From Tetrapisispora phaffii CBS 4417 (lineage: Eukaryota > Ascomycota > Saccharomycetes > Saccharomycetales > Saccharomycetaceae): a stretch of 64,000 nt of DNA. The translations under genes were made by a program, and so were the position numbers. Below, one piece after another: positions 29,131 to 38,570 of this stretch. The notes below the pieces were generated by a model. It was given only the letters and a program-made list of their open reading frames with translations. It was not told the DNA's origin and searched no databases. The stretch covers positions 806,001 through 870,000 of the forward strand of contig NC_016521.1 of NCBI RefSeq assembly GCF_000236905.1, written 5' to 3'. Positions within the stretch are counted from its first letter, which is position 1, and the number at the start of each line of letters is the position of its first letter.

Positions 29131-29790
29131 CTTGTTTGGTTTGTGTGTTTCGTTCGTGGGACGTTTCGTTAGCTCGATGCTGTTTCTCACTGATAAGTAC
29201 AAATATGAACGTATCCAAATGCGTAATATATACGGTGACTGTTGAGTGGTTTTTCTTTATAAATATGAAAACAATTCTCTTTCTCTCTTTATTGTAAGTT
29301 CAGTATATTTTTTTGAATCTCGTTTTTTTCATCATTCACATGATATATTTACATATTTAAAAAATACAAATATTGAACCATATATAGTCTGCTAGCACCT
29401 GAACTATATAATCTACAATTCAGTGAGGAGTAGTAATAGGTAACAAGTATTAGATTAGATATTGATTTTTACAAAAAAGAGAAACTAATCGGCTTTGCCA
29501 TTCTGGTTTCCTAAATTTAGTGATGTCATCCCAATTGACAATCAGATATTGTTACATCAACAACTAAGCATTACAATAAATTTAGGGCCTTTTGAACTTC
29601 GATAAATACTTCCATATTAGAATTGTCTTTGGAAATTATTAAGCATTCATTGAAAATATCTACCTTGTTTCGCTTATAAAAACATAGTATAGTAATCTAT
29701 AGCAAGAAATGGTAAAAGCCTAAGAAATTATCAATTTTTTTTCCATGTGAAATTTTTACTTATCTATTTAAAATTAAATATCTATTCTAT
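29131..29790. other. DPH5-APS1 intergenic spacer
   Basis: About 660 bp, AT-rich. It holds DPH5 3' end signals and the APS1 promoter. Nothing else recognised. Confidence 0.5.
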
Positions 29791-30690
29791 TTAATCGTCA
29801 TCTTCTTCGACAGGTGGTACCCAAGGAGCAGGTTTAAAGAATTCTTGGTCCTTGATAACGTCGTTCTTGAATTTCTCTCGGTCATCACAGAATTCTAATA
29901 GATATTCTAACTCCAATTCATGACATTGTCTACCTAAAAGAACTAGAGAATGCAATGGCTCGCCGGAATCATATTCGGACAATTCCTTAATGGTACCGGA
30001 TTTGAAGGTTTGTCTATCAGAACCCAACCTGCTAATAGCAACAGCTGGTGTGTCAGGAGTATAAGCTTTGGTACCTTTAACTTCTTCAATCTCAAGTAGT
30101 TGCTCACAGCATTGTGAAATTGACATGTAACGTGGAGGTTCGTAAATTAATCGACCACGGGCCATGTTTTCAATACTTTGTTCTTTTACCTTTATGTCTA
30201 ATAACACCAAAGTGTGTAAACCAATCTTTCTGTTTTCTAGGATTTTTTCATACCACGAGTCAGGTCTCCAACTATCAGTGAAAAAAACCATTGAAATTGT
30301 TTGACCAAAATTGTATAATTGTAAGCCACAAGCACCTACAGCATTCATGACAGAAGCGTTATGAATTATTTCCACAGGGATATTTTCACGTTTAGCTCTT
30401 AATACCAAGTCAGTGTGAGTGGTAGCACCGAATGGATCACCAACAACTAAGAATGCAACATCTTTTTCCCTAGCATCTCTTAAAATAATCTCAGAACCCG
30501 TCTCGACCAGTTCTCTATCAGCCAATATAACTTCACTGCCATAATATTCTTCCAACTCTTCCTTAGAAGCAGCCATTAGAATACTAGTGTAATGTTCTAA
30601 ATAAACAGCAGAACATTTTCTAACAGCTTCTAAACCACGAACTGTGATATCAGATTTGTATGATAACCCCAGACCGATCAAATATAACAT
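29791..30690 (-). CDS. DPH5: DPH5, diphthine methyl ester synthase
   Basis: Predicted protein of 299 residues; S. cerevisiae Dph5 (YLR172C) has 300. It uses S-adenosylmethionine to methylate the modified histidine of elongation factor 2 in the diphthamide pathway, in the cytosol. It shows the tetrapyrrole-methylase-like fold from the first residues ([20 protein letters not shown]). The SAM-binding [14 protein letters not shown] block is near residue 95, and [20 protein letters not shown] is near residue 115. The acidic tail PVEEDDD is also typical. The start is the first ATG in frame. It keeps the S. cerevisiae order next to APS1. Confidence 0.97.
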   Translation of the reverse strand: MLYLIGLGLSYKSDITVRGLEAVRKCSAVYLEHYTSILMAASKEELEEYYGSEVILADRELVETGSEIILRDAREKDVAFLVVGDPFGATTHTDLVLRAKRENIPVEIIHNASVMNAVGACGLQLYNFGQTISMVFFTDSWRPDSWYEKILENRKIGLHTLVLLDIKVKEQSIENMARGRLIYEPPRYMSISQCCEQLLEIEEVKGTKAYTPDTPAVAISRLGSDRQTFKSGTIKELSEYDSGEPLHSLVLLGRQCHELELEYLLEFCDDREKFKNDVIKDQEFFKPAPWVPPVEEDDD

Positions 30691-31087
30691 TTTGCCTTTG
30701 GATTTGATTGGGAGATAATATATATTTTCTTTTTAAGGTTCTCAGTGTAATAATATTACTATTGCAACTAAAATCAGTTAACTTTATATAACTTACTTGT
30801 CTGATGAGTTGTGCATATTTTAATTTAAGATTCAATGTAAAACCTTTTTCCAGAAAATTTTCAGCGAGCGTCAGTGAACTTTCCACTATGTAATAATATA
30901 GAATTAATAGAAATTATGTAATAATATTATTAACATTATATTGAACAGTTAACTATATGTCATTGTCATTCTTCCTATTATTATTATTATTATTATAATA
31001 ATAATAATAATAATAATACTATCCAATTCGTTATTGTTTTAATGTGTTATGTTATTTAATGTTGATGATAATTGATTTATTATATAC
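30691..31087. other. spacer between DPH5 and the 466-residue gene
   Basis: Contains the DPH5 promoter and the 3' end of the upstream minus-strand gene. A 40-bp (ATT/AAT) palindrome is at 30976-31015. Confidence 0.55.
30976..31015. repeat. perfect 40-bp (TAT)n/(ATA)n inverted repeat
   Basis: A run of TAT/ATT triplets is followed by a complementary run of ATA/AAT triplets, centred on TTATAA. Each arm is 20 bp with no spacer. It can form a hairpin or cruciform and is likely length-variable. Confidence 0.85.
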
Positions 31088-32488
31088 TTAATTGTTGTCA
31101 TATACATATTCGCTCTTTGCGACTATACCTATTTTTAATCTCGTTAGTTTATATTTGATGAATTCTTTTATAGAAATTTCATCTAAACTTTTTATTTTAC
31201 AATTGACCATTTGTTCTTGTAAATTTTTTTTGTCACGTAAGATATTTGTGTTATGAGAGTTCAAAGTTACATCATTCAGTGTCTGATTTCTTGGTGTTAT
31301 AATTATTTCATTTTCCTTTTCTGAGGTACAGTGATAATTTCTCTTATAAGGAAGACTTTCACTTCTGTTATATGAAGTATTATTGGAAGAGACTAAATTA
31401 TATGTAGGCTTTAATGTAGAACTTGGTAGGGAGGTCTTTAAATTTAAAATATTAATTTCATTATTTTTTTGGAGACTTATCTCTTTAACGACCAGATCAT
31501 CATCAGTGAATATTATAGGATCGTCTGAAGATTCAAAAATGTTACCGAATAAAGCACTACCCCCACTGATATTAGCATCACTTGATAAAAGTGAATTGTA
31601 ATTTGGTTTCAAATTTACGCTCTTAGAATATTCAGTGGCAGTAGAAAACAAGCTGGATGGTTTACAAATTGAAACATTTTCACATTTTTCGTCTTTATAT
31701 TGATCATCGTTATCAAAAGTATATGGAAATAATTTAACTTCTTCTTTATTTTTATATTGAAATGTAATATTTATTTTATGTTTTGTCTTTAATAGTTTTA
31801 TGTCATTGTTTGAAAAATTATAATTTCCTAAATCAGAGGGCACTGTCATAAACATAAAATTATAAAAGTTAAACCTTTTAATTTGATTTCCATATTTATT
31901 GATTAACTCTAAAGTATTTTCGTTTCTTATATTAGGAATATCAAATTTTACATCAGGAACTTCATATGGAAATGAACTAATTTCTGAATGGAATTTAAAC
32001 AAAATCTTTTGTAAAGTGTTTAAATTTTCAAAATTATCTAAGTCAGAGGACATGTTAGGCACTAAACTTATTATCAGATTCTTAACGTTTTCAAATATTT
32101 TAATTCTCAAATATCGATATTCTTTTCTTAAATCTTTTACCTGTTTACATAACTCAATTTGAAATATATAATATTCTTTATATTTTATCGGCGATAAAAA
32201 GTCAGGTTCAACTAAATATAGTGTTGGACAACGAATTATAACATCATAAGCCTGTTTCATTTGGTTATTACAAAGGGTTAAATATAAAAACTGTTCCAAT
32301 TGTGACTCATCCATAAAGAATACAGCATCTGGCACATTTAAATCCAAAGATTCGAATTCACGGATTATAAATTCTAATTTACTTTGAATTGTCTTCTCAT
32401 CATAAAATTTCATTAAAATGGTACATTGACTTAAAAATATATCATTAATCTCTTTATACCTTGTTAAGCTGGAATAATCGATGAACAT
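31088..32488 (-). CDS. unrecognised protein, 466 residues
   Basis: An ATG-started frame of 466 codons with coding-like composition; I do not recognise the family. The N-terminal half (about residues 1-240) looks folded and helical, with blocks such as KFYDEKTIQSKLEFIIREFE, FFMDESQLEQFLYLTLCNNQ and KDLRKEYRYLRIKIFENV. The second half is Asn/Ser/Thr-rich and probably disordered, with a basic C-terminal segment (FIKYKLTRLKIGIVAKSEY). No signal peptide or membrane segment is evident. It lies between DPH5 and MCP2, divergent from MCP2. In S. cerevisiae the uncharacterised YLR173W follows DPH5, but on the other strand and longer (608), so that link is weak. A fast-evolving or meiotic gene is possible but not shown. 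Confidence 0.7.
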   Translation of the reverse strand: MFIDYSSLTRYKEINDIFLSQCTILMKFYDEKTIQSKLEFIIREFESLDLNVPDAVFFMDESQLEQFLYLTLCNNQMKQAYDVIIRCPTLYLVEPDFLSPIKYKEYYIFQIELCKQVKDLRKEYRYLRIKIFENVKNLIISLVPNMSSDLDNFENLNTLQKILFKFHSEISSFPYEVPDVKFDIPNIRNENTLELINKYGNQIKRFNFYNFMFMTVPSDLGNYNFSNNDIKLLKTKHKINITFQYKNKEEVKLFPYTFDNDDQYKDEKCENVSICKPSSLFSTATEYSKSVNLKPNYNSLLSSDANISGGSALFGNIFESSDDPIIFTDDDLVVKEISLQKNNEINILNLKTSLPSSTLKPTYNLVSSNNTSYNRSESLPYKRNYHCTSEKENEIIITPRNQTLNDVTLNSHNTNILRDKKNLQEQMVNCKIKSLDEISIKEFIKYKLTRLKIGIVAKSEYVYDNN

Positions 32489-33119
32489 CTTGGCTTAACT
32501 ATTTGTTAATTCTGCTTTACATTTAATTAACATTTAATATATTTAAATGAAAACAAAACTTTATATTATTTATATCAGCAATAATATTGTATATAATAAG
32601 AAGTTAACTTAGTCGGCCATTATTTTTATTTTGAATGTTCATAATACCCTTCTGATGGTGTGGATAATTTATAATGACACAAAAATTATCCATCTCGATG
32701 ACATGAATTTTTAACTAGAAAATATACCCTTATCACGTCAGAATGTACACTAATACAATAACATCCCAAAATATTTAATCTGTATTAACTATAGAATACC
32801 AGAATTAACTAAAGATTGATCTCACTATCACATTAATTTTACTAGTGATGAATATGTCCAATTGATTTCATAATTATGCCATTAACGCTTTTTAATAGCG
32901 TAATTATTGGCTTGACACTTATCTTTCGATTCTCGGCATCAAGAACTCGCAAATTAGGTATTTATTATATATATAAAAAATATTTACATAGTTACTTCAA
33001 TAGTGAACCTTTTTTTTTCAACAGTAAAATTAAAAAGATAGTCTGAGATTTCGATAGAAGATCGTTTTAGTATTGATTAAAAGTTTTACACTTGCAACAA
33101 CCAAAGCTATGCTCTTATA
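32489..33119. other. divergent promoter region between the 466-residue gene and MCP2
   Basis: About 630 bp of AT-rich DNA shared by two divergent genes. No additional gene or clear site was recognised. Confidence 0.5.
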
Positions 33120-34835
33120 ATGGTTTTTAAATTAAACAATTCATTACTTTTCACTGCTAAACGGGTAATAAACTTGAATTCCAAGAGGTTGTCCTCTGAT
33201 GCCACCACGAGACCTGCTACTATAAAGAGACTACGTTTATCGAAGACACAGATAGCTTTTGGATTAGCAACTAGTGTTGGAATTATTGAATATAATACTA
33301 ATGATACTTTTCATGCTTTTGTTAGACATGTTGGACTTACAACTAAACGTTCTGGCATCGTAGCTCAAGCCACTGTTCGTTGCTTTTACGATTACAGGAA
33401 AACTTTAAATAATAAATATGAGACCCAAGAAGAATATTATAATGCACTTGATGCATGTCATCTTAGATGCGCCTTAATTACGTTGGATGCACTGCGTCAA
33501 AATGGTGGTATTTACATCAAGCTTGGTCAACATATTAGTGCCATGACATACTTATTACCACCTCAGTGGACTGATACAATGATTCCTCTGCAAGACCATT
33601 GCCCTAAATCGACCATAGAAGAAATTGATAACATGTTTAAACATGACCTAAAAATGGGAATAGATGAAATATTTAGTGAATTTAATCCAGAGCCAATAGG
33701 TGTTGCATCATTAGCACAAGTTCATACAGCAACGTTAAATGACACAAATGACAGAGTTGCAGTTAAGTGCCAGCATCCTTCTTTAAAAGAATTCATTCCA
33801 TTGGACATAATGTTAACCCAACTTGTATTTAATTTACTGGATGTATTTTTTCCAGAATATCCTTTGACCTGGCTAGGTGATGAATTGCAAACATCAATCT
33901 ATGTGGAGATCAACTTTGAAAAAGAAGCAAAAAATGCTATTGATACTCAGAATTATTTCGCTAAATACAAGAAACAGACTGCCTTAAGAATTCCAAACGT
34001 TATTTCCGCACATAAGAGAATATTAATAATGGAATATATAACGGGTAGAAGACTAGATGATCTTCAATATTTGGACGAAAATAATATATCCAGGGCAGAA
34101 GTTTCTTCTTGCTTGTCACATATATTTAATAATATGATTTTTACGCCAAATGTAGGAATTCACTGTGATCCCCATGGTGGAAATTTAGCAATAAGAGCTT
34201 GTAAATATGGCAGTTCTTCCAATCCTCATAATTTTGAGATTATATTATATGACCACGGATTATACAGACATCCTACAACTGAGATGAGGAGAGATTATGC
34301 AAAATTTTGGTTGGCATTGTTTGATCAAGATCAAGATAAAATGAAATTTTATGCAAAACGTTTTGCTCATATAAATGACAAACAATTCCCTTTATTCGCA
34401 GCTGCAATTACTGGACGTAGTATCGATACTGCATTAAATTATGATATATCTAGTTCTAGATCTAAGAACGAGATAGATGTCATGTCAAAAGGTATCTTAA
34501 AAGGAAATTTTCTGACAAATTTGATGAGTATCTTGGCTACAATTCCCAGAATTGTTTTGTTGATATTAAAAACAAACGATTTGACGAGACATTTAGACGA
34601 ATGTCTACAAAATCCTTTAGGGCCTGAAAGGACCTTTTTGATTATGACTCAATATTGTTCTAAGACAGTTTATGATGAAGACTGCGAAGAAATTAATAAA
34701 CTCAATATTAGATGGTCCTGGTCTTGGACTTTAAGTCATATTTTAGCTTGGCTCAATTATGAGAAAAGAGTTAAGAAATTAGTGCTATATGATATTGCCT
34801 TATGGTGGAAACAGAACATCATGACTATGTTGTAA
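33120..34835 (+). CDS. MCP2: MCP2, mitochondrial ABC1/ADCK-family kinase-like protein
   Basis: Predicted protein of 571 residues; S. cerevisiae Mcp2/Cqd2 (YLR253W) has 569. The family member acts at the mitochondrial inner membrane in lipid homeostasis and coenzyme Q distribution. A basic, Ser-rich N-terminal targeting sequence is followed by a short hydrophobic segment. The atypical kinase domain has the family KxGQ motif (GGIYIKLGQHISAM, near residue 138), the Ala-rich loop in GVASLAQVHTATL (near 200), AVKCQHPSL with the presumed nucleotide-binding lysine, HCDPHGGN (near 350, catalytic) and YDHG in place of DFG (near 378). It is followed by an NDL1-like gene on the other strand, as in YLR253W-YLR254C. 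Confidence 0.93.
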   Translation: MVFKLNNSLLFTAKRVINLNSKRLSSDATTRPATIKRLRLSKTQIAFGLATSVGIIEYNTNDTFHAFVRHVGLTTKRSGIVAQATVRCFYDYRKTLNNKYETQEEYYNALDACHLRCALITLDALRQNGGIYIKLGQHISAMTYLLPPQWTDTMIPLQDHCPKSTIEEIDNMFKHDLKMGIDEIFSEFNPEPIGVASLAQVHTATLNDTNDRVAVKCQHPSLKEFIPLDIMLTQLVFNLLDVFFPEYPLTWLGDELQTSIYVEINFEKEAKNAIDTQNYFAKYKKQTALRIPNVISAHKRILIMEYITGRRLDDLQYLDENNISRAEVSSCLSHIFNNMIFTPNVGIHCDPHGGNLAIRACKYGSSSNPHNFEIILYDHGLYRHPTTEMRRDYAKFWLALFDQDQDKMKFYAKRFAHINDKQFPLFAAAITGRSIDTALNYDISSSRSKNEIDVMSKGILKGNFLTNLMSILATIPRIVLLILKTNDLTRHLDECLQNPLGPERTFLIMTQYCSKTVYDEDCEEINKLNIRWSWSWTLSHILAWLNYEKRVKKLVLYDIALWWKQNIMTML

Positions 34836-35135
34836 ATATATTCTGAATATGAGGCGTTGTAAAATTCATTTGATCATTAATTTAAAAAATGAAATCAAAA
34901 CACTTGTACTGCAAAAAAATTAAAATTAAAGATGCTAACACATCTAAATATAATGAAATACCTTATATAATACCTCTCCAAGAAAGCTAATGAATAACTT
35001 ACAGTATATTTTACCTATTTCATGTTCTTCGTATTCCTACATAATATAGTCCTCTTATAAACCCTTCTATATTTTTAGAAAACAAAAAAGTCTAAAAATC
35101 ATATTATCTTGAAAAATTATAGTTTTATGATGTTA
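34836..35135. other. convergent spacer MCP2-NDL1
   Basis: About 300 bp of AT-rich 3' flanking sequence between convergent genes. No gene seen. Confidence 0.5.
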
Positions 35136-35453
35136 TTACCGTTGCTTGAGATTATATATAGTTTCTTTTAAACTGAGAATCTCATCTCCTAATATTACAT
35201 TTTTTTCTATTAAATCATCATTTTGACTCCGTAGATTCTTAATGACACTAGTATTTATAATATTTTCACTTTCTAATTCATCATTCTTAATTTCTAAAGT
35301 AATTATGTTCTCTTTATATTCCTTTATTTCTAATTTTAAATTTTCTATAACTTCCTCCATCTGCTTCTCATAATCGGCAGATACAGAATTTAATTCATCT
35401 CTCTCCAATTTTAAAACTTCAAGCTCAGTTTTTAATTCTTCAATTAAACTCAT
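35136..35453 (-). CDS. NDL1: NDL1-like coiled-coil protein (NudE family), short form
   Basis: Predicted protein of 105 residues from the ATG at 35453; the frame extends seven codons further but from TTG after an in-frame TAG. Nearly the whole protein is a charged heptad-patterned coiled coil (for example LKTELEVLKLERDELNSVSA). NudE/Ndl1 binds Pac1/LIS1 and supports dynein targeting for nuclear migration. The call rests on synteny: S. cerevisiae NDL1 (YLR254C) is convergent with MCP2 and next to HAP1. It is much shorter than the S. cerevisiae protein (189), so it may be a diverged, truncated or simply misassigned small coiled-coil gene. I see no upstream exon with an obvious 5' splice site. 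Confidence 0.55.
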   Translation of the reverse strand: MSLIEELKTELEVLKLERDELNSVSADYEKQMEEVIENLKLEIKEYKENIITLEIKNDELESENIINTSVIKNLRSQNDDLIEKNVILGDEILSLKETIYNLKQR

Positions 35454-35684
35454 TAACCAGTCGAATATATTCAAATTTATCTATGATCAGATGTTTAATT
35501 CTACTATTTACAGTTTTCTATTTTTATTATTAAGGTACGTATTGGTGTTTTCATATATATATGTTATTAGAAGCCATTGAAATAATTTAAGATCTATACA
35601 AATTAGGTTGAAATATTTACAGTTACCCGACTGGATCATTTAAGAACTGTGATTATATGCTGTAAAAGTGTCTGAATGTAAGCA

Positions 35685-36716
35685 TTAACTTTTCATATGA
35701 TAAGTGTCATTTAAATATTTATTAGCCACTGCAATGTCCATTATTGCCAATCCAACAATCTTACAAATAGTTACTTTCTTTTGATGAATTTCCAAAACTG
35801 GTGAATTTGATTTAGACAGTTGACCGATTTCTAGTAATTGTGATCCTTTAACATGTGATTGAATAAGCTCGCCTGCCTCAATTAAGGTGTGACCTATTGA
35901 ATCAACGATTATCTTAACATTTTGAGAAGTGAATTTGTCAATCAAATCAGAATCACATTCGTGCATTTCTGGTTTATAACTTCCAATCAATGATATATAT
36001 GTACATTGGCCATTTTTTTGGTTTTTCATGATATCCTCATATAGCAAATGCGGTGTAGTACTTGGTACACAACCGAAAATAATATTACTTGACGTTATAA
36101 TATCTGAAATATTATCATTCCAGTTCTTCTGCATGATATTTAATGTAATAGTGGAATTCTCCAAGTTTGATAATAATGAATCCAATTGTAATTCTTGATT
36201 TCTGAATAAAATTGTTAAATTGATGCATTTTAAAAGTTTGGATTGTTCATATAATTTAATTAGAATGAAAATATGCCAAAACGATTGTAAACCAGTGCCA
36301 AACACAGTTACATTCAAAGTTTGAGCATCGTCATTAATATAATCTTGCAAATGATTCAAAAGAGGTATGCAACTGGCCATTGCAGTTCTAATACCAGTTA
36401 TCTCTTTCGCATCCAATACACCTCGAAGTGATCCATCCATTGAATCATCAATTAATATAGTGCCTACAAATCCATTCCCATTACTTGGATTATAAACTAA
36501 ATTTTTCAAACCCGAATAAAGATCACTAATAACAGGCATATAAATGTGAGTAACATCCGATTGAGGAATACTTTTCACTATTCTATTTGGTATTATACTA
36601 TTATCATTTGAAAAATATTGTAAACTTTTATGTAGTTCGATAATGTATCCTTGTATTGAATTAGAATCCAATTGCAAAAAAAAGTCTCTAATTTGCTTAT
36701 CTGTGACAATTCTCAT
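35685..36716 (-). CDS. ornithine cyclodeaminase/mu-crystallin family protein (YGL159W-like)
   Basis: Predicted protein of 343 residues from the ATG at 36716 (MRIVTDKQIRDFF); a longer frame of 365 is possible from 36782. The fold is that of ornithine cyclodeaminase/mu-crystallin, NAD(P)-binding proteins. The dinucleotide-binding motif is in VTVFGTGLQSFWHIF (about residue 140), preceded by the family block DGSLRGVLDAKEITGIRTAM. The likely S. cerevisiae counterpart is YGL159W (370 residues), of unknown substrate. YGL159W neighbours RCK1, whose ohnologue RCK2 is near IRC20/HAP1, so its presence between NDL1 and HAP1 fits interleaved ancestral order. No enzymatic activity can be inferred for certain. 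Confidence 0.8.
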   Translation of the reverse strand: MRIVTDKQIRDFFLQLDSNSIQGYIIELHKSLQYFSNDNSIIPNRIVKSIPQSDVTHIYMPVISDLYSGLKNLVYNPSNGNGFVGTILIDDSMDGSLRGVLDAKEITGIRTAMASCIPLLNHLQDYINDDAQTLNVTVFGTGLQSFWHIFILIKLYEQSKLLKCINLTILFRNQELQLDSLLSNLENSTITLNIMQKNWNDNISDIITSSNIIFGCVPSTTPHLLYEDIMKNQKNGQCTYISLIGSYKPEMHECDSDLIDKFTSQNVKIIVDSIGHTLIEAGELIQSHVKGSQLLEIGQLSKSNSPVLEIHQKKVTICKIVGLAIMDIAVANKYLNDTYHMKS

Positions 36717-38570
36717 GATTGTGCCTATGCGTCTATGTACACACCAATATTTCCCTTCAATGTGTTGCCGGTTACAATTCACCTGAATATACCAGCATAA
36801 GAATAGAGAAATAAGTATATATTTATATATGAGAGTATGTACAGCTCCTTTGAATAGAAATTAGTCATCCGAGTCATAGATGCATCGCAGTTACAAATCG
36901 ACAGATAACTGCATCGGAAGAGTCACCCAGCAGTCAACAGCTTGTATTACCATGCAAGGCGATTAGCACATCTCCTTCATTGCATAACTAGGAATACGTT
37001 CATCATATATTTTCGATCCAGTACCAGAGATAACCGTTTCGAGTCGTACTGAATAGAAAAGGAGAAAAAACACAATGAACAAAAGCGAGTACTTAAAAGA
37101 TACCTGCATTATATATTTGTACGTATAGCACGTGACAATTAGAAGGGTCTGCTATTGCCTGAGTTCACCTGCTTTGTGCATCGGGAAGAGAGAATGAAAC
37201 ACTTTTTAAGATAGGCAACACTTAAACGACAGATCTAGTTGTGCTGCGGTACTGGATCTGGCAATGCAAGGGATCTTCAAAATCGTATAACTTCTACGAT
37301 ATATCCTTCGCAATTTTTATAAGCTGCCATTTATGTGCGAGAAAGAGGGAGAGAGAGGAAAGCGTTCAGAAAGTAGAACAGAAACAAGAATTAACCGTTG
37401 TTTCTTTCTCCCCGTTTTCTAAACTCTGAACAAAGAGTAATCTTCGTCATACGGTGATTCCTGAGAACTCAGAGACATTTTTTCTTTTTAACACATGCAT
37501 ACCGGAGACGACAAGACAAATTCGAAATAAGCAAACACATCCGCACAAAATGGAATAATCATTGAAGGGTCTGGACAAAAAGAACAGAAAAGTATATGCA
37601 GGACTGATGTCTGTGATCATACGCAAATACCGTAAGATAGAAACCGTAAACGACGCTTCAATACGAAGAAACACAAACAATTAAAAAAAGCAAAGAGCAA
37701 AAACATGAGAGCGTAGTATATACGCCCACAGGTGTAAAGTTTAACGACCTCGGTTTTTTTCTTTGCTTTTATTAGGAGCACATACTTTCCTGTGTCTCCT
37801 TAAGTTTGTCAATTATAAAAAAACCTAAACGAGCGAGATCGGATCTTGGAGGAATTGACAGTTAATGTTATTTTGGTTTCTGCAGGACTTCAATGCCAAA
37901 TGGATTTCTGCTCTTGTTCAAAATGTTTTTCGTTTCTTTTTGCGTTTATTGCTTTTTCTTCTTATTATTTTTTCCATTTTATATCCTAAATATCGTCGTT
38001 GTAACTAATACACATTGTTCAATTCACATACTATGATAGATAATTTTTTTATTATTTTCAAGTTCGAAAAAAACGAAATAACAAAACTACAACCTACAGC
38101 ACATGCAATGCAATAGTGGATACCTCTTATAACGTTTTCTATCAGTATAAATTTTTTTCTTTCTTTCTTCTTAGTATCAATTGAATCAAGGTTATTCAAA
38201 TCTAATCAATATTTTGCATCTCTCAAGTTATGCAGCTTTCTGTAAATAATATAATTTGAATTCAAATCACTTTACTTTTGCATCTTCTCTTTTGCAATTA
38301 TTAATATCTTATCTCAATACTTGTAAAGTTTCAATACTATTAATTTTTCATTCTTATCTTCTTTTATTGTAATTAATACACTTTATTACATGGGGTTTCA
38401 TTGTTAATATAAGTTTATTCTATGTTTATACATAACACACGCATACATACACATATACAACATCTATGCATATCTGAGTCACTAGTCCATCTGAAAATCA
38501 TATTATAGAATTATACATTCAAAAAGGACATATTACAACCAAGCAATACAAGACATAGATAACTTCACAT
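36717..38570. other. long upstream region of HAP1
   Basis: About 1.85 kb between divergent genes. Short frames on both strands (37241-37680, 38005-38199) lack conserved features. The last 500 bp are T-rich, then A-rich, typical of a yeast promoter and a long 5' UTR. I see no tRNA, LTR or other gene. Confidence 0.5.
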
